Assembly: GCF_003116035.1 (NCBI RefSeq)
Contig: NZ_LGQW01000015.1
Location: forward strand, 3,191,302 to 3,248,866
Length of the DNA: 57,565 bases
Source: Azospirillum sp. TSH64
GTDB taxonomy: Bacteria; Pseudomonadota; Alphaproteobacteria; Azospirillales; Azospirillaceae
Direction: 5' to 3'
Part shown: one piece after another, positions 1 to 8,532 of the stretch
Layout: each line of letters opens with the position of its first letter
Numbering within the stretch: position 1 is the first letter of the stretch
Program-made: the position numbers and the translations under genes
The notes under the pieces: model-generated
Database searches by the model: none
What the model saw: only the letters and a program-made list of their open reading frames with translations
Told to the model about the DNA's origin: nothing

Positions 1-282
1 ACCCTTGCGGATCAGCGCCAGTTCGTCCTCACCACCTTCCGCAGCGATGAGCGGACGCTGCACCTTCAGCACGATGTCGGCATCGGCCAGCGCCGAAGCC
101 TGGTCGGCGGCGATGGCGGCCCCCGCCGCCTCAAAGGCTGCGTCGGTGATGCTGGAACCGAGACCGGCCCCGCTCTCCACCACCACGTCCAGTCCCAACC
201 CCTTCAGTTTCTTCACCGTTTCCGGTGAGGCGGCCACGCGAAGTTCGCCCGCACGTCGCTCCTTTGGAATGGCGACTTTCAT
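1..282 (-). CDS. pntAA: NAD(P) transhydrogenase alpha subunit, N-terminal part (cut by window edge)
   Basis: The leftward frame begins at the ATG at 282-280 and reads MKVAIPKERRAGELRVAASP, the N-terminus typical of the Re/Si-specific proton-translocating transhydrogenase alpha-1 subunit and of the related alanine dehydrogenase family. The absence of the alanine dehydrogenase N-terminal signature and the sequence ADIVLKVQRP near residue 75 favour PntAA. The enzyme passes hydride between NADH and NADP+ at the inner membrane, coupled to proton translocation. Only the first 94 residues are visible. GGGGAG lies about ten bases upstream of the ATG. The rest of the gene and any pntAB/pntB lie outside the window to the left. 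Confidence 0.85.
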   Translation of the reverse strand, partial: MKVAIPKERRAGELRVAASPETVKKLKGLGLDVVVESGAGLGSSITDAAFEAAGAAIAADQASALADADIVLKVQRPLIAAEGGEDELALIRKG

Positions 283-667
283 TAGATAAAACTCCCCTGC
301 CTCAAATACGCCGATCCCGGCATCCCCCATGGGTTATCGGCACAGACGACGCGCATACATGCCGGATCCATGTGACTTTGTGAAGCCGAACCCACCGATG
401 GTAATACCAGCCTATTGGGTGCGCCGCAACAAAGGGAATGGCTGCGTAGGCCTATCGTACGATTGTTTCATCGGAACAGACAAATCAGCCACGGGCTGTT
501 CAAATTCCGGCGACGCTTTCGCTTGTACGAAGGAGTTGCCGCGACGCGATGACGCAGCCGTGCCCCTGCCGTGCACCGGCGCGGCACATCGCCGGCTTGC
601 CATTCCCCCCGCCCGCCGATATTGTCCCGCCCCGTTCACGAACACCCCCATCGTTTGAGGTTTTGCC
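283..667. other. Intergenic region between divergent pntAA and gapR
   Basis: These 385 bases hold the divergent control regions of pntAA (leftward) and gapR (rightward). Short open frames on both strands have no convincing ribosome binding site or recognisable product. I found no strong promoter consensus and no clear inverted repeat. Confidence 0.5.
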
Positions 668-916
668 ATGTCCGACGTCGGCGGCATCGCGGCGGATCGC
701 CTGAAGTCCTTTGTCGAGCGCATCGAGCGTCTCGAAGAGGAAAAGCGCGGTCTGCAGGAAGACATCAAGGAAGTCTACGCCGAGGCGAAGGGCACCGGTT
801 TCGACACCAAGATCATCCGGCAGATCATTCGCTTGCGGAAGATGGACAAGGCCGACCGCCAGGAGCAGGAAGCCATCCTCGAACTCTACAAGGAAGCGCT
901 GGGCATGGTGGAGTGA
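668..916 (+). CDS. gapR: GapR-family nucleoid-associated protein (DUF2312/UPF0335)
   Basis: The 82-residue protein (MSDVGGIAADRLKSFVERIE at the N-terminus) matches the alphaproteobacterial DUF2312 family. Its Caulobacter member GapR is a DNA-clamping nucleoid protein that prefers AT-rich, overtwisted DNA and supports topoisomerase action ahead of replication and transcription. It is almost entirely predicted helix, with a long N-terminal heptad-like stretch (about residues 10-45) followed by a basic segment containing IIRQIIRLRKMDK. The length fits the family. It is a single gene converging on trpEG, with a shared 12-bp stem-loop between them. Confidence 0.9.
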   Translation: MSDVGGIAADRLKSFVERIERLEEEKRGLQEDIKEVYAEAKGTGFDTKIIRQIIRLRKMDKADRQEQEAILELYKEALGMVE

Positions 917-953
917 CGGGTTTCCGCCACTCGCCCAAGCCACAGGATTTACC

Positions 954-983
954 GAAGCGGCGGCCCCATCAGGCCGCCGCTTC
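954..983. terminator. Bidirectional stem-loop between gapR and trpEG
   Basis: A perfect 12-bp inverted repeat (954-965 and 972-983) with a six-base loop sits between the convergent genes. The loop contains the trpEG stop codon (971-969), so the hairpin overlaps the 3' end of that gene. There is no long T tract on either side, so efficiency is uncertain. Confidence 0.6.
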
Positions 984-3206
984 GCGTTCAAGCGCCTCGC
1001 CGGCACGCCCCGCCAACGTCCCCATGACGTTGGCGATCAACGCCAGACCGGCCCCGCCGCCAGCACCATCCAAAGTCAGGATCGATTCGGGGTGGAACTG
1101 CACGGCAGCCAGCGGCAGCGATCGGTGCTCGATCGCCATCACCGTCCCGTCCTCCGTCTCCGCCGTCACGCGCAGGTCCGGCGGCAGGCTGTCGCGCCGC
1201 GCCACCAGCGAATGGTACCGGCCGGCCCGCATTCCCTGCGGCAGCCCGTCGAAAAGCCCGTTCCCCTGGTGGCGCAAGCCTGAAGCCTTGCCGTGCATCG
1301 GCTCCGGCAGGCGGTCCAGCGTCGCACCGAAATGCTCGGCCATTCCCTGCAGTCCCAGGCAGACGCCGAACACCGGCACGCCGAGATCGAGCGCCGCCTG
1401 CACGCTGCCGCCGACATCGAAGTCGGCCGGCCGCCCCGGTCCCGGCGACAGCACCAGCAGGTCGGGCGGGTCGTCGCGCAGGGCGGCACGCGCATGGGTG
1501 TGGCGCAGGGTCGTGACGCTGGCGCCGGTCTGGCGGAAATAGTCGGCCAGCGTGTGGACGAAGCTGTCGTCATGATCGACCAGCAGCACCCGCCTGCCTT
1601 CCCCACTCCCTTGCCCGCTCCGCCGGGCGCCGCTCTCAACCACCGACAGCCGCGGGCAGGCACCGCGCACCGCGTCGAGGAAGGCCGACGCCTTCAGCCG
1701 GCACTCGGCGTCCTCGGCATCCGGATCGCTGTCGGACAACAGGGTGGCGCCGGCGCGAACGAAGGCAACCCCGTCCTTCATGCGGATGGTGCGCAGGGTC
1801 AGCCCGGTGTCCATCCCGCCATCGAAGCCGATGCGTCCGAACGCCCCGCCGTACCAGCGGCGCGGCGAATGTTCGGTATCCTCCAGGAACTGCATGGCCC
1901 AGCGCTTGGGCGCACCGGTCACCGTCACCGCCCAGGTGTGGGTGAGGAAGGCATCCAGCGCATCGAAACCCTCGCGCAGCCGCCCTTCCACATGATCGAC
2001 GGTGTGGATCAGGCGGGAATACAGCTCGATCATCCGCCGGCCGATCACGCGGACGGAGCCGGGTTCGCACACCCGCGCCTTGTCGTTGCGGTCGACGTCG
2101 GTGCACATGGTCAGCTCCGCCGCATCCTTGGCCGAGTTCAGCAGCGTCAGGATCTGCGTCGCGTCGGTCAGCGCATTGCTTCCACGTGCCACAGTGCCGG
2201 AGATCGGACAGGTCTCCACCCGCCCCTGGCCGACACGCACATACATTTCCGGGCTGGCGGCGACCAGGAACTCGCCGTCGCCGAGGTTGATCAACGCCTC
2301 GTAGGGGGCGGGGTTGGCAGTGCGCAGACGGCGGAAGATCGTGGCGGGGCTGTCGGCGCAGGGTTCGGCGAAGGTCTGACCGGGGACCACCTCGAACAGG
2401 TCGCCGCGGTTGAAGGCCTCCTTGGCCGCCCGCACCAACTGCTGGTACTCGCCGGGGGCATGGTCGCACTCCGCGGCGGCGTTGGTGTCGGGTCGGTAGC
2501 CATGGGCCCTCCCGCCACCCGCAACACCCTCGGTCGAGACGCCGTCCACCACGAATTCGTAGGCGAAGCGACGCGCCACCCCGGCGGCATGGTCGACCAC
2601 CAGCAGCCGGTCGGGCAGATACAGCACGAGGTCGCGCTGGTCGTCTGGCCGCGCCAGCCGGCGGCGGATCGGCTCGAACTGGAAGGCGAGATCGTAGCCG
2701 AAGGCGCCATGAAGCCCCAGAAACGGCTCGTCCGGGCAGGCGAACAACGCCATCAGCGCCCGCAGCACGCTGAAGACGGAGGGCTGGCGGCTGCGCTCCT
2801 CCTCGGCAAAGACCCCGGCCGGACGGCGCACCAGGGCGGTGACCCGGCCGGCAGTGATCTCCAGCCCGACGAGCGCCTCATGCCCGTCCAGCGCCCCGGC
2901 CACGGCCGGCAGCAGCAGGCGCCCACGCGGATTCAACGCATCGATGCGCACGGTCCGGCCGCGGGCGGTCACCGACAGCGGCGGATCGACGAAGCCCAGC
3001 GCCTGGCGCCGGTAGCGGCCGGGCGCCTCCACCCCGCCGGACAGCAGCAGCCCGCGCCGCTCGTCGAGCGCAGTGACCAGCGCATCGACCGCCTCGGCCG
3101 GCACCACCGGCTCGGCGGTGCGGTGCAGGCCGAGGCCACCACCGGTCGTGGCCGCGAACGGATCGAGGAAGGCAGGATCGGCAAGGAACAGGTGGGACGG
3201 GATCAT
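969..3206 (-). CDS. trpE(G): Anthranilate synthase, fused components I and II (TrpE-TrpG)
   Basis: This 745-residue fusion makes anthranilate from chorismate and glutamine, the first committed step of tryptophan synthesis. The N-terminal TrpE part (to about residue 515) shows chorismate-binding signatures such as EVVPGQTFAEPC, CPISGTVARG and THTWAVTVTGAPKR. The C-terminal glutamine amidotransferase part shows LSPGPGRP, the nucleophile in FGVCLGLQ (Cys616) and the His705/Glu707 pair in QFHPES. I chose the ATG at 3206, preceded by GGAG about 13 bases upstream; a GTG at 3248 would add 14 residues. An attenuator and Trp-rich leader peptide lie directly upstream. The same fused, attenuated layout is established for Azospirillum brasilense trpE(G). 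Confidence 0.95.
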   Translation of the reverse strand: MIPSHLFLADPAFLDPFAATTGGGLGLHRTAEPVVPAEAVDALVTALDERRGLLLSGGVEAPGRYRRQALGFVDPPLSVTARGRTVRIDALNPRGRLLLPAVAGALDGHEALVGLEITAGRVTALVRRPAGVFAEEERSRQPSVFSVLRALMALFACPDEPFLGLHGAFGYDLAFQFEPIRRRLARPDDQRDLVLYLPDRLLVVDHAAGVARRFAYEFVVDGVSTEGVAGGGRAHGYRPDTNAAAECDHAPGEYQQLVRAAKEAFNRGDLFEVVPGQTFAEPCADSPATIFRRLRTANPAPYEALINLGDGEFLVAASPEMYVRVGQGRVETCPISGTVARGSNALTDATQILTLLNSAKDAAELTMCTDVDRNDKARVCEPGSVRVIGRRMIELYSRLIHTVDHVEGRLREGFDALDAFLTHTWAVTVTGAPKRWAMQFLEDTEHSPRRWYGGAFGRIGFDGGMDTGLTLRTIRMKDGVAFVRAGATLLSDSDPDAEDAECRLKASAFLDAVRGACPRLSVVESGARRSGQGSGEGRRVLLVDHDDSFVHTLADYFRQTGASVTTLRHTHARAALRDDPPDLLVLSPGPGRPADFDVGGSVQAALDLGVPVFGVCLGLQGMAEHFGATLDRLPEPMHGKASGLRHQGNGLFDGLPQGMRAGRYHSLVARRDSLPPDLRVTAETEDGTVMAIEHRSLPLAAVQFHPESILTLDGAGGGAGLALIANVMGTLAGRAGEALEREAAA

Positions 3207-3307
3207 GACGGCGGTGCTCCGGTTCGTGCGTCTTTTCGGTGACGCCACCCGGTGCTTCCGCCTGCCTGTCCGTTCTTCCGCTGGGCGACCCGCTGTGACG
3301 GGTCAGG

Positions 3308-3395
3308 AAAAAAGGCCGCTCCGGATGCACCGGGCGGCCTTTTGTTTTCAATCCACGCTCACGCGCGTCGCCAGGCCAGCCCGTTGGAGACGGGC
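3308..3395 (-). promoter_or_regulatory. trp transcription attenuator
   Basis: On the minus strand the leader can form three mutually exclusive structures. Hairpin 1:2 is GCCCGT/ACGGGC at 3395-3379, immediately after the Trp codons. Antiterminator 2:3 pairs 3383-3374 (CGGGC-T-GGCC) with the left arm of the terminator (GGCCGCCCG), with one bulge. Terminator 3:4 is GGCCGC-CCGG / CCGG-A-GCGGCC at 3339-3314, followed by six T (3313-3308). When ribosomes stall at the Trp codons, 1:2 cannot form and 2:3 prevents termination. Confidence 0.85.
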
Positions 3396-3436
3396 CACCA
3401 CCAATGCTGCGACAGGAGGGGCGAGGACATGTTCAT
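3359..3436 (-). CDS. trpL: Tryptophan leader peptide TrpL
   Basis: A 25-codon frame starting at the ATG at 3436 encodes a peptide with three consecutive tryptophans (residues 12-14, codons at 3403-3395) and a fourth Trp at residue 22. It lies upstream of trpEG inside a textbook attenuator and acts as the sensor of charged tRNA-Trp. A second in-frame ATG at 3430 could be used instead. There is no clear Shine-Dalgarno sequence before the first ATG. With the promoter proposed at 3472-3444 the transcript would begin at or next to the ATG, so translation may be leaderless or start at the second ATG. Confidence 0.85.
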   Translation of the reverse strand: MNMSSPLLSQHWWWPVSNGLAWRRA

Positions 3437-3443
3437 GACCGCA

Positions 3444-3472
3444 ACCGCAACACAGGGCGGGCTGCCTGTCAA
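3444..3472 (-). promoter_or_regulatory. Candidate promoter of trpL-trpEG
   Basis: A consensus -35 hexamer TTGACA (3472-3467) is followed after 17 bases by a weak -10, TGCGGT (3449-3444). It lies just inside the gap after phoU, so trpL-trpEG is probably transcribed on its own. Confidence 0.45.
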
Positions 3473-3496
3473 GTGCTCCCTTTCAAGCGTTCCCTG

Positions 3497-4216
3497 TCAC
3501 ACCCGATCCTGCGGCGGGGCGACGGCGTAGCTGCTGAGGTCCTCCTTGCGGCGCTCGTCCGACGGCAGACGGCCCTTTACCAGGAAGCTGATGTTCTCCG
3601 CCACGTTGGTGGCATGGTCGCCGATGCGCTCGATCGACTTGGCGGCGAACAGCAGGTGGGTGCAGCCGGTGATCTGCGCCGGCGTCTCCATCATGTAGGT
3701 CAGGAACTCGCGGAACAGCGCGGTGTAGGCGGCGTCCACCTCCCCGTCGCGGTCACGGACGGAGGTGGCAAGCTCCGGATTCTGTTCGGTATAGGCGCGG
3801 CGCATGTCGCCGATCATCGCCTGCACCATCCGCCCCATGCGGACCAGCGAGGCAACCGGCGGAGCCACCGGCAGGGTCGACAGCGTGACCGCGCGCTTGG
3901 CGACCGAGCCGGCGAAATCGCCCATGCGCTCAAGGTTGGAGGCGATCTTCAAAGCGGCGACGATCTCGCGCAGATCCTTCGCCATCGGCTGGCGGAGGGC
4001 CAGCAGACGGACGGTCATCGCCTCCACCTCCGCCTCCAGCCGGTCGATCTCGGCGTCGCCTTTCAGCACTTCGCCGGCGATATCGGCATCGGGGCCGGCC
4101 AGCGAATCGAGCGCCAGCCCGACCTGCCGCTCCACCAGTATGCCCATGCGGTCGATGGCGCTGCGCAGCGCCGCTAGTTCGGTATCGAAAGCAGCAAGCG
4201 TGTGTCCACCCGACAT
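3497..4216 (-). CDS. phoU: Phosphate signalling complex protein PhoU
   Basis: The 239-residue, all-helical protein has two PhoU repeats (about residues 20-105 and 125-215), with signatures such as DAEIDRLEAEVEAM, RIGDHATNVAE and ERMGDFAGSV that contribute acidic metal-binding residues. PhoU connects the Pst phosphate transporter to the PhoR/PhoB two-component system and represses the Pho regulon when phosphate is sufficient. The start at the ATG at 4216 is supported by AAGGAG eight to nine bases upstream. No pst, phoB or phoR gene is adjacent in this window, so the gene is detached from its usual operon here or the operon has been split. Confidence 0.93.
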   Translation of the reverse strand: MSGGHTLAAFDTELAALRSAIDRMGILVERQVGLALDSLAGPDADIAGEVLKGDAEIDRLEAEVEAMTVRLLALRQPMAKDLREIVAALKIASNLERMGDFAGSVAKRAVTLSTLPVAPPVASLVRMGRMVQAMIGDMRRAYTEQNPELATSVRDRDGEVDAAYTALFREFLTYMMETPAQITGCTHLLFAAKSIERIGDHATNVAENISFLVKGRLPSDERRKEDLSSYAVAPPQDRV

Positions 4217-4404
4217 GATCCCCAACTCCTTGTTCTCACTTGGCTGCGACCGGCGTTTCCGCGCCCGGCGCCCCGCAGATGGGGCCTGACGCCGTCGACG
4301 CCAAGCCACCGCGGCACTGGAAGCGGCATTAACCTTTGGCATAGATTATTTCGGAACACTGGTCTATCGATGGACCACGCAACCATGCAGACCGGACAGG
4401 ATCG

Positions 4405-5718
4405 ATGACACCGCACGAGTTGGTTGCCGTGCTGGAAAAGCACGAGCGCTGGCTGAAGAGCAAGTCGGGCGGTTCGCGCGCCAACCTGAGCATGGCGAAC
4501 ATGGAAGGGTCGAACCTGTCCGGGGTCAATCTGGCCCAGGGCAAGCTGTCCGGCGCCAACCTGTCCCATTGCGACCTGTCGAACGCCAATCTCAGCACCG
4601 CCGACCTGTTCGCCGCGCACCTGACGAAGGCCGACCTGTCGGGCTGCAACCTCTATCGCGCCGACCTGCGCGGCGCCCATATGCGTGGCGCCAAGCTGAA
4701 GCGCGCGATCCTCAAGGAGGCCGACCTGCGCGGCGGCGCCCTGCTGTATGGCGGACATGGCGGCAAGAATGGCAAGGGGCTCGATTTCGTCCGCTCCGAC
4801 CTGTCGGGCACGGATTTCGACGATGCGTCGCTGAACAACGCCAACCTGTCGGGCGCCGACCTGACCGACGTGTCGATGAATGGAGCCGATTGCGAGGGTG
4901 CGCTGCTGACCGGCGCCACGCTGATGCGCGCCAGCATGAAAAGCTGCAATCTCGCCCGCGCCGACCTGCGCGGCAGCAACCTGTCGGGCGTGAATTTGCA
5001 GGGAGCGGTGCTGCGCGACGCCAACCTGACCGGCGCCATGCTGGCCGGAGCCAACCTGCGCAACGCCGACCTCCAGGGGGCGAAGCTGGAGGGTGCCGAT
5101 CTGGCCGGAGCCGACACCACCGGCGCCAATCTCGCGCGGTCGGCCGATAATTTCTCGGTCCAGATCCAGCAAGCGCTGCACAGCCATTACACCTGGATCA
5201 ACACCAACGGGACAATGGGCGCCAGGGCCGACCTGACCGCTGCCGACCTCAGCCACATCGACCTGACGGGGGTCAACCTGTCGGGCGCCAATCTGAAGCG
5301 GGCCAATCTCAGCGGCGCCAAGATGCGCGAGGCGCTGCTGATCATGTGCGACATCTCCGAAGCGGTGCTGGACGGCGCCGATTTCAGCGGAGCGATCCTG
5401 GACGGCGCCAATCTGCGCGGCGCCAACATGACCGGGATCCGGCTGGACGGGGCAGGAGTCGGCTGGGTCGATATAAAGGGACCGGACGGCCAGCCGACCG
5501 GTCGCCTGTGGGCGGCGAACCTGACCGGTGCAAAGCTGACCGGCAGTTCCTGCGTCCGTACCAATCTGCGCGGGGCCAATCTGTCCGACTGCGATTTCAG
5601 CAACGCCAACCTGACCGGGGCGATCCTGAGCGACGCCAACATCCGCGACGCGAAATTCACCGGTGCCAACCTGACGGGTGCCAGCCTGCCGCCGCCACCG
5701 GACCCGGACGACGATTGA
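4405..5718 (+). CDS. Pentapeptide-repeat protein
   Basis: The 437-residue protein consists almost wholly of A(D/N)LXX repeats (for example GANLS, KADLS, RADLR, GANLT), which fold into a right-handed quadrilateral beta-helix. The first 25 residues (MTPHELVAVLEKHERWLKSK) form a short helical cap. Repeats are interrupted near residues 112-130 and 245-275, which probably form loops. No signal peptide or membrane segment is seen, so it is probably cytoplasmic. Pentapeptide proteins range from gyrase-protecting DNA mimics to scaffolds; nothing here identifies the partner. It is divergent from phoU and appears monocistronic. Confidence 0.9.
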   Translation: MTPHELVAVLEKHERWLKSKSGGSRANLSMANMEGSNLSGVNLAQGKLSGANLSHCDLSNANLSTADLFAAHLTKADLSGCNLYRADLRGAHMRGAKLKRAILKEADLRGGALLYGGHGGKNGKGLDFVRSDLSGTDFDDASLNNANLSGADLTDVSMNGADCEGALLTGATLMRASMKSCNLARADLRGSNLSGVNLQGAVLRDANLTGAMLAGANLRNADLQGAKLEGADLAGADTTGANLARSADNFSVQIQQALHSHYTWINTNGTMGARADLTAADLSHIDLTGVNLSGANLKRANLSGAKMREALLIMCDISEAVLDGADFSGAILDGANLRGANMTGIRLDGAGVGWVDIKGPDGQPTGRLWAANLTGAKLTGSSCVRTNLRGANLSDCDFSNANLTGAILSDANIRDAKFTGANLTGASLPPPPDPDDD

Positions 5719-5818
5719 CCCGCGAGGCGCGCCGATCGAAAGGACGGCCGCTCCGGGCAGGTGTTCCGAGATCGACTGAAACGGGACGGAGGGAGCGGAG
5801 GTCCGAAGCGGCCGAGCG

Positions 5819-6352
5819 CTACCTCTCGTCCCGTCCGCCGCCGTCTTCGCCGTCACGGGCGGCCGCACAGGCGGCGTTGAGGTTGGCGCCGACACGGCGC
5901 AGAACCTCCAGAGTCAGGTCCAGATCTGCCGGCGCAATGCCGTCGATGGCGATCTGGGCGATCTCCGACGCGCTGGGCATCATGGTCTGACGCAGGGCCC
6001 GGCCCTTGTCGGTCAGAAAGACGTTCATCTTGCGGCGGTCATGGCTGTTGCGCACGCGCTGAACCAGCCCCTGGCTCTCCATCACGTTGACCGCGGTGAC
6101 CGTGGTCGGCTCCATCATGCCCACGCGGTGACTCAGCTCCCGCTGGGTCAATCCGTCCTCTTCCCACAGGGCACGCAGAAAGAACCATTGCCCCATGCTG
6201 ACCCCCGACCGCGCGATGCGTGTCTGGAGGGCGCGGGCGAAGGCGCGATTCACGTCCCGGACGACGAACGATAAAGCACCGTCGGCCGAACCGGCCGCGT
6301 CTTCCGACTCGCCGGGGCGTTCCGACTCCCACCCCTTGACAGACGCCTCCAT
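5819..6352 (-). CDS. MarR-family transcriptional regulator
   Basis: The 177-residue protein has the MarR winged-helix fold: a helical dimerisation N-terminus, the recognition region LTQRELSHRVGMMEPTTVTA, and the wing with the conserved DRRKMNVFLTDKGR segment. The ATG at 6352 is chosen because the family normally begins a few dozen residues before the first dimerisation helix; longer in-frame starts upstream add low-complexity sequence. A perfect inverted repeat overlapping its predicted promoter (6542-6558) suggests autoregulation. The ligand is unknown. The divergent aguB-type gene is a possible target. Confidence 0.85.
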   Translation of the reverse strand: MEASVKGWESERPGESEDAAGSADGALSFVVRDVNRAFARALQTRIARSGVSMGQWFFLRALWEEDGLTQRELSHRVGMMEPTTVTAVNVMESQGLVQRVRNSHDRRKMNVFLTDKGRALRQTMMPSASEIAQIAIDGIAPADLDLTLEVLRRVGANLNAACAAARDGEDGGGRDER

Positions 6353-6519
6353 ACCGACAATCTCTCTGCCGTCGTTCCCGTGCCCACAGCCACCCCAGCC
6401 CGCCGGCTGCATTGGACGGACAGCCGCCTGTCGAGGCGACGCCGCCGCAGTGCATCCACCGGGTCCATGCCTGTCTGGTAACACCACCTTGACACGAGTG
6501 GGCATGGCTGCGTCATCCA

Positions 6520-6558
6520 ATCATAACGTGTTGTGTGCAAAGCGCAAATCAATTGCGC
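6520..6558 (-). promoter_or_regulatory. Candidate promoter and palindromic operator of the marR-type gene
   Basis: On the minus strand a -35-like TTGCGC (6547-6542) and a -10-like TATGAT (6525-6520) are 16 bases apart. A perfect 17-bp inverted repeat, GCGCAA-ATCAA-TTGCGC (6542-6558), overlaps the -35. The size and placement fit a MarR operator. Confidence 0.45.
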
Positions 6559-6725
6559 AGCCACCTGTCACCGGCATGCAATGATATGTCGGTTTTGGTC
6601 ATCCAAATCACCGGCGGAGTAAGCAGAACACATTCACCGACTCTTCGCATGGCCGACTTGTGTCACGTCCATCTTTTTGGTGCCGTCGGTAGACACCATA
6701 TCCGCATATGATGATCGATATGATC

Positions 6726-6756
6726 ATTGCCAATTGGATCGTTTTTATTTGGCAAT
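6726..6756. repeat. Inverted repeat upstream of aguB-type gene
   Basis: Perfect 8-bp arms ATTGCCAA (6726-6733) and TTGGCAAT (6749-6756) flank a 15-base AT-rich spacer. The arms are about two helical turns apart, as expected for a dimeric regulator. Which protein binds is unknown. Confidence 0.4.
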
Positions 6757-6887
6757 TCGTACAGCACCAGAGCGTTAAATGAATATTTCGCTAAATTGCT
6801 GATAATTTCCTTCCGACCACTTGCAACTGCCGCGACCTTTGGTCACACAAGCCCCGAACCGCCCGTTACAGGAGCCGTGAGCCCGCA

Positions 6888-7796
6888 ATGACCGCTTCGC
6901 CAACCGCCCCTTCGTCCCGTACCGTCACCGTTGCCGCCACCCAGATGGCCTGCAGCTGGGACCGTGCCGCCAACGTCGATGGCGTCGAATCGCTGATTCG
7001 CGAGGCTGCCGCCAAGGGCGCGCAGATCATCCTGCCGCAGGAGCTGTTCGAGACCCCCTATTTCTGCAAGGACCAGAAGCAGTCGTTGTTCGAACTGGCT
7101 GCGCCGGCCGACGGTCACCCGGTGATCGAACGGATGCAAGCCCTTGCGCGGGAGCTGTCGGTGGTCATCCCCGTCAGCTTCTTCGAGAGGGCCCGCAACG
7201 CCTATTACAACTCGATGGCCATGGTCGATGCAGACGGCAGCCTGCTGGGCATCTATCGCAAGTCCCACATTCCCGACGGTCCCGGCTATCAGGAAAAGTT
7301 CTATTTCAGCCCCGGCGACAGCGGCATCCAGGTGTTCAAGACCCGCTACGCCACGGTCGGCTGCGCCATCTGCTGGGACCAATGGTTCCCGGAGACGGCG
7401 CGTGTCATGGCGCTGAAAGGGGCGGAGATCCTGCTCTACCCCACCGCCATCGGATCGGAACCGCAGGACTCCTCCATCGACAGCCAGGGCCATTGGACCA
7501 GGGTGATGCAGGGCCATGCCGGCGCCAACCTGATGCCGCTCGTGGCCTCCAACCGAGTCGGGGTTGAGCAGGGGGAAAGCTGCGCGCTGACCTTCTATGG
7601 CTCGTCCTTCATCGCTGGCCCGCAGGGGGAGATCGTGGCGCAGGCCGACCGCGAGAGCCGGACGGTCCTGACCGCCAGCTTCGACCTCGACCGCATCGCG
7701 GCGCAGCGTGCCTCCTGGGGCGTCTTCCGCGACCGCCGGCCGGAGCTGTATGGCGCCCTGCTGACGCTGGACGGCGAAACAACCCCGCGTCGCTGA
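6888..7796 (+). CDS. aguB: N-carbamoylputrescine amidase (nitrilase superfamily)
   Basis: The 302-residue protein belongs to the carbon-nitrogen hydrolase superfamily with the catalytic triad Glu52 (LPQELFE), Lys125 (YRKSHIPDG) and Cys162 (CAICWDQWFPE). Overall similarity to AguB/CPA, including FETPYFCKDQ and the HIPDGPGYQEKFYF segment, indicates hydrolysis of N-carbamoylputrescine to putrescine, CO2 and ammonia in the agmatine route of polyamine synthesis. No agmatine deiminase (aguA) gene is adjacent, which leaves the substrate slightly less certain. GGAG lies about 14 bases before the ATG, a long spacing. Confidence 0.88.
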   Translation: MTASPTAPSSRTVTVAATQMACSWDRAANVDGVESLIREAAAKGAQIILPQELFETPYFCKDQKQSLFELAAPADGHPVIERMQALARELSVVIPVSFFERARNAYYNSMAMVDADGSLLGIYRKSHIPDGPGYQEKFYFSPGDSGIQVFKTRYATVGCAICWDQWFPETARVMALKGAEILLYPTAIGSEPQDSSIDSQGHWTRVMQGHAGANLMPLVASNRVGVEQGESCALTFYGSSFIAGPQGEIVAQADRESRTVLTASFDLDRIAAQRASWGVFRDRRPELYGALLTLDGETTPRR

Positions 7797-7846
7797 CCGG
7801 TCGAGAGGGGAGCTGACACTGGCGACCGGCACCGGCCGCAGCGGTG

Positions 7847-8449
7847 TCAGACCGTCAGCCCCCTCGCCGTTCCCGAATTGCGTCCGGCATTGCCGAGCCC
7901 CTGTGCCGCGCCATAGGCGGCGGCAGCGCGTGCGGATGCCGTATCGCCACCTTGCCGGCGCTGTTCCGATTGGGCTTGCAGCTTCGCCGCATCGGCCTGC
8001 GCGGCGACCCGCAAATCCTGAGGCGAGGGATCGGCCGGAGCGAGCGCCGCGGCCTTGACCTGCTCCATCTTGGCGACGGTGGCCGCCGGTTCCGATTCGG
8101 CGCTGACATCGATCGGCACCTCGCCCGCGGTGGCGTAGTTCTTGCCGTCCGGACCGCGGGTGAAGGTGAAGGAGGCGCCGCCGGCATGGGCACCGCCGGC
8201 CGCCTGATGCGCCGCCTCATGCTGGCGGACGCTGGTGTCGGCCTGCTTGAGTTTCTGGACCTGCTGCCGGGCTGCGTCGGACAGGGTGACGCTGTCGGCG
8301 GAGCCGCTCTCGCCATCCTGAGTGCCGGATGCCTGAGCACCGGATGCGCCCTTCCCATCCCGCCGCAGCGGTACGGTGCGCGGGGTGGAATAGGGTCCGA
8401 TCGACGGGCTGGAGATGGAAAGGTCGGCAGCCACCGCCCGCATCCTCAC
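7847..8449 (-). CDS. Putative metalloprotease, CJM1_0395 family (SprA-related)
   Basis: The 200-residue protein contains the segment [13 protein letters not shown] followed by [21 protein letters not shown], the hallmark of the SprA-related CJM1_0395 family. The HEAAH motif (HExxH) near residue 97 suggests a zinc-metalloprotease-like site, although activity in the family is unproven to my knowledge. The first 60 residues are low-complexity and Ser/Gly-rich, and the C-terminal part is Ala/Gln-rich helical. No signal peptide is visible. Confidence 0.75.
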   Translation of the reverse strand: MRMRAVAADLSISSPSIGPYSTPRTVPLRRDGKGASGAQASGTQDGESGSADSVTLSDAARQQVQKLKQADTSVRQHEAAHQAAGGAHAGGASFTFTRGPDGKNYATAGEVPIDVSAESEPAATVAKMEQVKAAALAPADPSPQDLRVAAQADAAKLQAQSEQRRQGGDTASARAAAAYGAAQGLGNAGRNSGTARGLTV

Positions 8450-8532
8450 TCAGATGCCGAACTTCCCATCAATTTAGGACGATTCGTCCGCACCGGCAAC
8501 GGTATGACCATCCCCGCAGCCGTCCCGCTGCC

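Larger units (their letters stand above)
6353..6887. other. AT-rich intergenic region between the marR-type gene and aguB
   Basis: This gap of 535 bases is clearly more AT-rich than its surroundings, especially 6500-6840. It carries a candidate marR-type promoter and operator (6520-6558) and an inverted repeat nearer the amidase gene (6726-6756). No credible gene is seen. Confidence 0.6.

Noticed and set aside
4174..5895. Long leftward open frame antisense to the pentapeptide-repeat gene
   Set aside because: It mirrors the GC-rich pentapeptide repeats (its product is an artificial QVG-type repeat) and has no ribosome binding site.
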